Positions 58,351-64,000 of a DNA stretch of 64,000 nucleotides are shown here, piece after piece; the stretch's first letter is position 1, and each line of letters begins with the position of its first letter. Location of the stretch: positions 1,798,001 through 1,862,000 of the forward strand of contig NZ_CP006882.1 of the NCBI RefSeq assembly GCF_000161795.2, written 5' to 3'. The translations under genes were made by a program, and so were the position numbers. The stretch is from Synechococcus sp. WH 8109. GTDB lineage: Bacteria > Cyanobacteriota > Cyanobacteriia > PCC-6307 > Cyanobiaceae. The notes beneath the pieces are model-generated. The model did not search any database and was not told the origin of the DNA. It worked only from the letters and a program-made list of their open reading frames with translations.

Positions 58351-59481
58351 GTGTCGTCCACTTCGGAACGTGAAGGACCGACAGGCCAAAGCGGCCTGTC
58401 GATCGTTCTTCCCACCTTCAACGAGGGCGGTTCCATCCGCCAAGTGATCGAATCCCTGCTCCGTCTTGAGACGGAGCATCCGATCGAGATCCTGGTGGTC
58501 GATGACGATTCTCGGGATGGCACCCCTGATCTAGTTCGCTCACTCGCCCGCCAAGACCCCAGGATCCGGATCATTCAACGGGTGGGACGCTCCGGACTGG
58601 CCAGCGCTATCAAGGAAGGCCTAATCGCAGCCCTCCATCCCACCGCTGTGGTGATGGACAGCGATGGCCAGCACGAACCTGCCTCCGTTGGCGAGGCCGT
58701 GCAGCTGCTGGATCGAGAGGGACTGGACCTCGTGGCGGGGAGCCGCTTCCTCGACCACTCCAAGATCCGGGGGCTCAGCGATCGACGCACCGACGGTTCC
58801 ACCCTCGCCAACCGCCTTGCCCGATGGAGTCTTCCCAGGTCGTATGGGCACCTGAGCGATTGCATGAGCGGCTTCATCGTGCTGCGCCTCAACCGCTGCT
58901 TACCGCTGGTGCGCCAGGTGGACGTCAACGGCTTCAAATTCCTCTATGAGCTCCTGGCCATCAGCCACGGCCGCCTACAGGTGGGAGAAATTCCACTGAA
59001 CTTTCAGCCACGGCTGCATGGCAGCTCCAAACTCGATCTCGCCATCCTCTGGGACTTCATGGTGTCCCTAATTCACACCGCAACCCTGCGGATGCTGCCG
59101 CGACGGGCGATCAGTTTCGGGCTTGTAGGGGCTTCCGGGGTGATGGTTCAGCTGCTATCAACAGCACTGCTGATGGGCCTGTTCAACCTGGAATTTCAGC
59201 AGGCGCTTCCCGTGGCAGTCATCACGGCAGCAAGCTCGAACTACTTGGTGAACAATGCCCTCACCTTTCGAGACCGACGCCAGAGCGGCCGGCAACTGAT
59301 CCGGGGGCTGCTCAAATTCCTCCTGGTGGCCTCCCTACCGGCGCTTGCCAACGTTGGCCTTGCGACCAGTTTTTACACACTGATTCAGGCCCATGCGCTC
59401 TGGGCCCAACTGGCGGGCATTGTTGTCGTCTACGTCTGGAACTATGCGGCCTCATCCCGATTTGTCTGGAACAGCCCCTAA
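58351..59481 (+). CDS. GT2 polyprenyl-phosphate glycosyltransferase fused to GtrA-like domain
   Basis: A 376-residue protein. The GT2 domain (about 15-240) has LSIVLPTFNEGGSIRQVIES, the donor-binding VVDDDSRDGTPD and MDSDGQHEP, and resembles dolichol-phosphate mannose synthase. The C-terminal part (about 250-376) has four membrane helices of the GtrA type (ISFGLVGASGVMVQLLSTAL; SNYLVNNALTFRDRR). It would make polyprenyl-phosphate sugar and move it across the membrane, supplying the GT39 enzymes on either side. The start is a GTG. The next gene begins 38 bases before its end. Confidence 0.9.
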   Translation: MSSTSEREGPTGQSGLSIVLPTFNEGGSIRQVIESLLRLETEHPIEILVVDDDSRDGTPDLVRSLARQDPRIRIIQRVGRSGLASAIKEGLIAALHPTAVVMDSDGQHEPASVGEAVQLLDREGLDLVAGSRFLDHSKIRGLSDRRTDGSTLANRLARWSLPRSYGHLSDCMSGFIVLRLNRCLPLVRQVDVNGFKFLYELLAISHGRLQVGEIPLNFQPRLHGSSKLDLAILWDFMVSLIHTATLRMLPRRAISFGLVGASGVMVQLLSTALLMGLFNLEFQQALPVAVITAASSNYLVNNALTFRDRRQSGRQLIRGLLKFLLVASLPALANVGLATSFYTLIQAHALWAQLAGIVVVYVWNYAASSRFVWNSP

Positions 59482-60973
59482 GCCGACCTGGCTGCCCATC
59501 GCTCTGGGAAGCCTGCTGCGGCTGGTGCAGATCTGGATGCCCGTGGTCGGCGTTCACAGCTGGCGGCAAGCCGACACTGCAGCCATGGCAAGGCATTTCA
59601 GCCAGGCAGGCACACCGATCTGGCTGCCTCAGATCGATTGGGGCGGTGCAAGTGCCGGCTTTGTCGAATCGGAATTTCCCCTCTACCCCTTTCTGGTAAG
59701 CCGCCTGTACAACCTTATGGGGGTACAGGAATGGCTGGGCCGCGGACTGTCGGTGCTCTGCAGCGCACTGACCATCTGGCTGGTGATGCGCCTGGGCCGG
59801 CGTTGGTTCACCCCCCAGGTCGGTTGGTGGGCGGGCCTGACCTTCGCCCTCGCACCCTTGGGGGTGTACTACGGAAGGACCTTTCAAGCAGAAGCCTTAT
59901 TGGTTTTGTGTGCCGCGGGATCACTAGAAGCCCACAGCATCTTTGTTGAACGACGAAAAGCGTGGGCACTGAGCCTGAGCTGGATTTGCTTTACCGGAGC
60001 AGCACTAATCAAAGTTATTCCCTTGCTCTGGCTAGGCCTGCCTCTACTGCTCATGCAGCTCACACCTTCGCCTCGCGCGAAGGCGGAATCTCCTGAACAG
60101 ATGCTGCGACGGCTCTTACGATTGACTCTGAATCCATGGTTCTGGGTGTATGCATCAACGGCTCTGGCGGTTACGTCAGCCTGGTACCTGCATGCCTACC
60201 AACTAGGTGAAGCTAGCGGTTTGACGTTTGGATTCTGGGGAGAGGATAGCGATCGCAGCAACATCGGATTAGCACTAAATCTCTCAAGCTGGGTGAACCT
60301 TGCAATCCGAACTGGTCTACGCGCGCTTGTTGTAACAGGAGTCCCCTTGCTAATGATCGGCACCGTGAGGAGCTGGAGATTTGGCGGAGGACGCATCGCA
60401 CTTGGAGGAGCGATCGGGATGCTGATTTGCACCGTTATGACAATGAGATCAAGCACCGTGCATGAGTATTACCAATTCCCCTTTTTACTATTCAGCTCAC
60501 CACTTGTAGGCCTGGGATGGGAAACCATGCAATACAAACAACGACGCTGGCCGATTCAAATGTTGCTCAGCATCACATTAATCGCCAGCCTTTCAATCCT
60601 CTCAATTGACTACTGGGCAGTAGAAGCACGACAACGCAGCATCTGGATGCCACTTGCAGAAAGTATTCGAAGAGAAATCCCAGCCAATGCCCGAGTTGTG
60701 AGTGTCACTGATTCAGACCCAACGCTATTAAACCTTGCACGAAGACAGGGATGGATCATGCCAAGCAGGGAATTAACACTGGATCAGCTCAAAAAACTCA
60801 AAGACGATGGGGCCAGCTACTTAACAGGCAGCCTGAGCTGGCATAACACTTATACGCCAATGCAAGAAACCGAATCAAATAGAATTAGGGAATTAATTCA
60901 GGCACATAATTCATCTTTTAAAGACGCAAACCAGCAGACATATTTGATCCCAATAAAAAATTTGATACCTTAG
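59444..60973 (+). CDS. GT39-type membrane glycosyltransferase
   Basis: About 509 residues from the ATG at 59444. It has multiple membrane helices; the N-terminal WRQADTAAMARHFSQAG carries the Asp expected for a GT39 catalytic loop, and GFVESEFPLYPFLVSRLYN follows. It overlaps the GT2-GtrA gene by 38 bases, so the two are translated together. Base composition changes along the gene: GC-rich at the 5' end and clearly AT-richer from about 59,880 on, as in the following island. Confidence 0.82.
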   Translation: MRPHPDLSGTAPKPTWLPIALGSLLRLVQIWMPVVGVHSWRQADTAAMARHFSQAGTPIWLPQIDWGGASAGFVESEFPLYPFLVSRLYNLMGVQEWLGRGLSVLCSALTIWLVMRLGRRWFTPQVGWWAGLTFALAPLGVYYGRTFQAEALLVLCAAGSLEAHSIFVERRKAWALSLSWICFTGAALIKVIPLLWLGLPLLLMQLTPSPRAKAESPEQMLRRLLRLTLNPWFWVYASTALAVTSAWYLHAYQLGEASGLTFGFWGEDSDRSNIGLALNLSSWVNLAIRTGLRALVVTGVPLLMIGTVRSWRFGGGRIALGGAIGMLICTVMTMRSSTVHEYYQFPFLLFSSPLVGLGWETMQYKQRRWPIQMLLSITLIASLSILSIDYWAVEARQRSIWMPLAESIRREIPANARVVSVTDSDPTLLNLARRQGWIMPSRELTLDQLKKLKDDGASYLTGSLSWHNTYTPMQETESNRIRELIQAHNSSFKDANQQTYLIPIKNLIP

Positions 60974-61004
60974 GCAACTAGCGCTTACTCGTTTAGTTAA
61001 TAAA

Positions 61005-62627
61005 TTATCTAAAATAAAAATTTGATATTTTATGACCAGTTAAATCCTGCAAAACCTTCCTCTTTGAAGATTCTACAGAGACCAAACACCTACCATTCGC
61101 AGGAGACAAGCCGCCCAAAGACCGCAAAACATAAGGATTATCCAAGTAAAAACTTAGGACTGTCTCATCTTTACTAGGAAGCCCATAAAGGTATACGCCG
61201 GCCTTACAATCACTATTCACAGAGCTAGCCAATGCCTTGAGCTCCTTGTTAGTACTCCAAATAATACCGCTTGCTGATAATGCAAAAATAGTAAAATATT
61301 GTGCCATTAGAAACGCAAAAATTAAAGCAAAAGGAGAAATCTTGCGCCGAGAGAAAACCCTAGCATAAAAAGCATAAAAGCATAAAATAGAAGAAAGAAT
61401 TACGGCAAAAAATACAGCATAAAATGAGGCATCTTGCAGGTCTTCACGTCTAAAATAAAGAGCGCATGCACCCAACATGTAAAGCACAAACATGACGCCA
61501 GCAAAGCTAGTCTCAAGCTTAAATGTGCTTCTTTTAGATATTAAATCCATACGAGCGATATTCAGCGAAAGTAGGGGTACAAGAGGCAGCAAATAATGAT
61601 AATGCTTAGTCCCCATAAAAGACAATGCGATCATATAGATCAATGGAAATAATATTGTCAACGCATTAAGCTCCATTCGCAATGCACGTGCTTTGGCAGA
61701 AAATATTATTTTCCCAAAAGACTGCATACGTGGCAAAAGAAAGACAAAGGCAGGAAAGGTCAATAATACAAGCCTTGTAAAGTAGAAAGGAAGACTAGAG
61801 AATAAATTCCATTCATTCACATCAGCCTTTCTCGATGCAAACGAAACAAGAGAAAATAAACCAGAGTATCCATGATCTCCGAAAACCGATAAGAGGTTAA
61901 ATATTAGTGGAATTGAACCCAGGAATACACCACTTATTACCCAAATCCAAAATTGGATACTTCGCAAATATTTCAGTACAAAAATTAGTGGAAGCAACGA
62001 TATAAGCGGTATCAATGCGGCCAAACTTCGCACAAAAAGGGACATTGTGACACACGCACCAAAGCCAAGTATTTTCCAGCGAAAGATTCTACGCGATGCA
62101 TCTTTAGCAGATGTTAAAAAATATACTTGTGCCATTATTAGTGCAATCAAAATCATATCAGGTCCTGCTGTACGCAACGACTGAAAATAAATAGGCATAG
62201 CAATTAATGATAAAGAAGCAACCAGAGAATTCAGAGGCTTAAAGTATCTCAGAGAAGTAAAATAAAAAAACAATGTTGCTATATATCCTGCTACAATGCT
62301 CGGCAATCTAGAAGCCCAGTCACTAATTCCAAAGATCTTCAGACTTATAGCGATTGCCCAATACGAACCAACTGTTTTGTGGTGAGGCGATGTAAATGGA
62401 GAGAGCCAATCTCCTGAATCAGATATTAACCTTGCTCGTCTTGCATAAAGACCTTCGTCATGAGCGATTAAACTCTGAGCATCAGGCCACATTAGCGAAA
62501 TAAAGACGATCAATATCAATAAAGATATAAGAAAAATATGTACATTTATAGTATTCTTTTTAAGAAGAGAACGCATTGAAAGCTTGTTAAGCAACTGCAT
62601 TGGGAAAGAAAGATTAGCTCTCAACAA
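61005..62627 (-). CDS. GT39/ArnT-like membrane glycosyltransferase, AT-rich
   Basis: A 540-residue membrane protein with about 11 helices. The catalytic loop is AHDEGLYARRARLISDSGDW, followed by SPHHKTVGSYW, matching ArnT-like enzymes. It is strongly AT-rich and uses AT-ending codons, unlike the core genes. Starts within the first 20 codons are uncertain (M1, M10 or M18). It is convergent with the 59444 gene. Its likely role is to add a sugar from a lipid carrier to an envelope glycan. Confidence 0.8.
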   Translation of the reverse strand: MLRANLSFPMQLLNKLSMRSLLKKNTINVHIFLISLLILIVFISLMWPDAQSLIAHDEGLYARRARLISDSGDWLSPFTSPHHKTVGSYWAIAISLKIFGISDWASRLPSIVAGYIATLFFYFTSLRYFKPLNSLVASLSLIAMPIYFQSLRTAGPDMILIALIMAQVYFLTSAKDASRRIFRWKILGFGACVTMSLFVRSLAALIPLISLLPLIFVLKYLRSIQFWIWVISGVFLGSIPLIFNLLSVFGDHGYSGLFSLVSFASRKADVNEWNLFSSLPFYFTRLVLLTFPAFVFLLPRMQSFGKIIFSAKARALRMELNALTILFPLIYMIALSFMGTKHYHYLLPLVPLLSLNIARMDLISKRSTFKLETSFAGVMFVLYMLGACALYFRREDLQDASFYAVFFAVILSSILCFYAFYARVFSRRKISPFALIFAFLMAQYFTIFALSASGIIWSTNKELKALASSVNSDCKAGVYLYGLPSKDETVLSFYLDNPYVLRSLGGLSPANGRCLVSVESSKRKVLQDLTGHKISNFYFR

Positions 62628-62658
62628 AATTCAGAGTATCGATATAGGATATTGCACA

Positions 62659-63999
62659 TCACCTACTCAAGGCCTTGACACGACCAACTTTATAAATATG
62701 GTATCTTTCTGGCTTATTATACGAACGAAGAAAACTTTTGACAAATTCAATCGTTATATCATCGGAGAGTTCTAAATGACCTCGCCCAAAATCATGCTTT
62801 AATTTTGAGCTATTGCTTAGAATTACAAGCAACGAATTATTATTTGGATGCGAATCCATGTATTCTTGAATATAATCCAATGAGTTCTCTCTACTTAATG
62901 ATGAATTCCGATTAACCCACTCAGCAAAGGTACCTAATCGATTGATTTCAGGATAATAAATTGATTTCCCAAGATAACCCGAGACAGAAGCAAGCTCTAC
63001 ATCCCTGGAACCAAACAAAGGCCAATTAGCATACTCTGAATTTCTTATAAAAGTAGCAACTTCTTTGCTCGCAGAATATGGGTAAACAATATCAAGGAAA
63101 ACCCTATGAATCCCTGCAAAGAAATGAATAACTAGAATAATAGATAAAAATAACGAGAATCTGGATTTAGATTCAATTAAATATGACTGCTTAACGTTGA
63201 CCCCCGAACTGCTGCAAGACACCGAAAGATCTGATCTACACAGCCAAACCGAAGCCATTATAATTATAAAATAAATTCCGAAATGCCTTGAGCCTGCGCC
63301 ACTATATACAGCAGCATTAAAGCAAAGCAAACAAAATGTAGACGAACAATAGAACAACAGCGCTTTTCGTGAACACCTTATATACAAGATTGTAGTTAGC
63401 ATTAATGCAACAGATACAGCAGCTGACACTGATAAATCAATCCATCGGGAGGAGTTAGGTACAATTAAAATATTACCACCTAAGTATCTACCAAAAGCAA
63501 CTAAAATTGACTTCAAGCTTATACCAATGGACGCACTATCAATACTTCGGGAGGTCTGAAAAAGGCTATTCAATGACAGCCATGTAGCAATAAATACAAC
63601 AATCGCAGACGCAAGGTAATTCAAAGAATCTACAGAAGAAAACTCCCGCTCACCTTTGCGTAATCTTTTATATAAAGTGTCATCGGCTACTGTAATAAAA
63701 AATCCAATTGCAATACTCCAAGCGAGAGCATGAGTATTCAGCAGCAAAGCTATGAGAAATGATATGCCAACTAGGCTATATTTTCTCTTGCTTACATAAA
63801 TTACGCCAACAAAAGTCAAAAGCTGGATTACAACATAGTGCCTAGAGATAAGGCAATACTCCCAAAACGGGAAATAGCCAAACGCGAATAATAACTTCTG
63901 AAACTTTGAGAAAGGAGCTCGACTTAAAAATACAAAGACACAAGTCGCCGCAAGTGACCATTGCATTAGCTGCAGGGACAATGGGTTTTCATATATCAA
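62659..63999 (-). CDS. multi-pass membrane protein, 5' truncated
   Basis: At least 446 residues; the frame runs off the window edge, so the true start is outside. There are about eight membrane helices in the first 300 residues and a soluble C-terminal domain of about 130. The layout resembles polytopic glycosyltransferases or polymerases of polysaccharide clusters, but I see no clear catalytic motif. AT-rich like its neighbour, 31 bases upstream of it on the same strand. Probably part of the same transferred cassette. Confidence 0.65.
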   Translation of the reverse strand: MIYENPLSLQLMQWSLAATCVFVFLSRAPFSKFQKLLFAFGYFPFWEYCLISRHYVVIQLLTFVGVIYVSKRKYSLVGISFLIALLLNTHALAWSIAIGFFITVADDTLYKRLRKGEREFSSVDSLNYLASAIVVFIATWLSLNSLFQTSRSIDSASIGISLKSILVAFGRYLGGNILIVPNSSRWIDLSVSAAVSVALMLTTILYIRCSRKALLFYCSSTFCLLCFNAAVYSGAGSRHFGIYFIIIMASVWLCRSDLSVSCSSSGVNVKQSYLIESKSRFSLFLSIILVIHFFAGIHRVFLDIVYPYSASKEVATFIRNSEYANWPLFGSRDVELASVSGYLGKSIYYPEINRLGTFAEWVNRNSSLSRENSLDYIQEYMDSHPNNNSLLVILSNSSKLKHDFGRGHLELSDDITIEFVKSFLRSYNKPERYHIYKVGRVKALSR

Positions 64000-64000
64000 T

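Overview
The window is a cyanobacterial chromosome segment, most likely from a marine Synechococcus-type picocyanobacterium. The evidence is GC-rich, densely packed genes; photosynthesis genes (psbU, petL, ndhO, CRR7, a high-light-inducible protein, zeta-carotene desaturase); many cyanobacteria-only families (DUF2973, DUF2834, DUF3120, DUF751/Ycf33, DUF4346, DUF6816, DUF1651, a TIGR03279-type radical SAM protein); two SLH-OprB porins; and an rRNA operon with a spacer of about 775 bases holding tRNA-Ile and tRNA-Ala. Prochlorococcus is thought to lack psbU, which favours Synechococcus. Family names come from reading the proteins; no search was run.

Layout. 1-9.7 kb: core genes on the plus strand (ABC-F ATPase, HrpB helicase, a 46-aa Hli protein, exonuclease VII subunits) with an HtrA-type protease on the minus strand. 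9.7-17 kb: minus-strand zinc-ribbon and YihY/BrkB membrane proteins, then a complete minus-strand rrn operon in the order 16S, tRNA-Ile, tRNA-Ala, 23S, 5S, ending in a clear terminator. 17-22 kb: minus-strand inositol-phosphatase-like, TolC-like, radical SAM and UppP genes. 22-35 kb: mixed-strand metabolic genes (psbU, nadB, VKOR-thioredoxin fusion, rimO, MFS exporter, petL, tandem PTPS, RibD-like reductase, shikimate kinase, GST), with one decayed B12-binding radical SAM gene at 28.8-29.6 kb.

35.1-39.1 kb is an accessory islet of lower GC between a GST gene and the ycf33-rbfA-nagZ core cluster. It holds a frameshifted small secreted protein, an orphan ParA-like ATPase, a cupin lipoprotein, a 52-aa membrane protein, a DUF1651 protein, and an RTX/DUF5648 gene whose frame stays open apart from two in-frame TAG codons. 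39.1-53 kb returns to core genes (rbfA, GH3 hexosaminidase, GT2-TPR protein, hemD, zeta-carotene desaturase, an IscA-family protein, an LpxB-like protein, ndhO, DnaJ-domain protein, cysK). 53-56.3 kb carries two tandem porins whose first 440 or so bases are almost identical. 56.7 kb to the end is an envelope glycosylation region: GT39-type enzymes and a GT2-GtrA fusion. Its base composition drifts from GC-rich to strongly AT-rich, which suggests a transferred polysaccharide island continuing past the window.

I did not find a clearly new multi-gene system. The strongest leads are the double-amber RTX gene, the deletion-scarred radical SAM gene, the tandem PTPS with an apparently lost catalytic histidine in its first half, the homogenised porin pair, and several very small genes.
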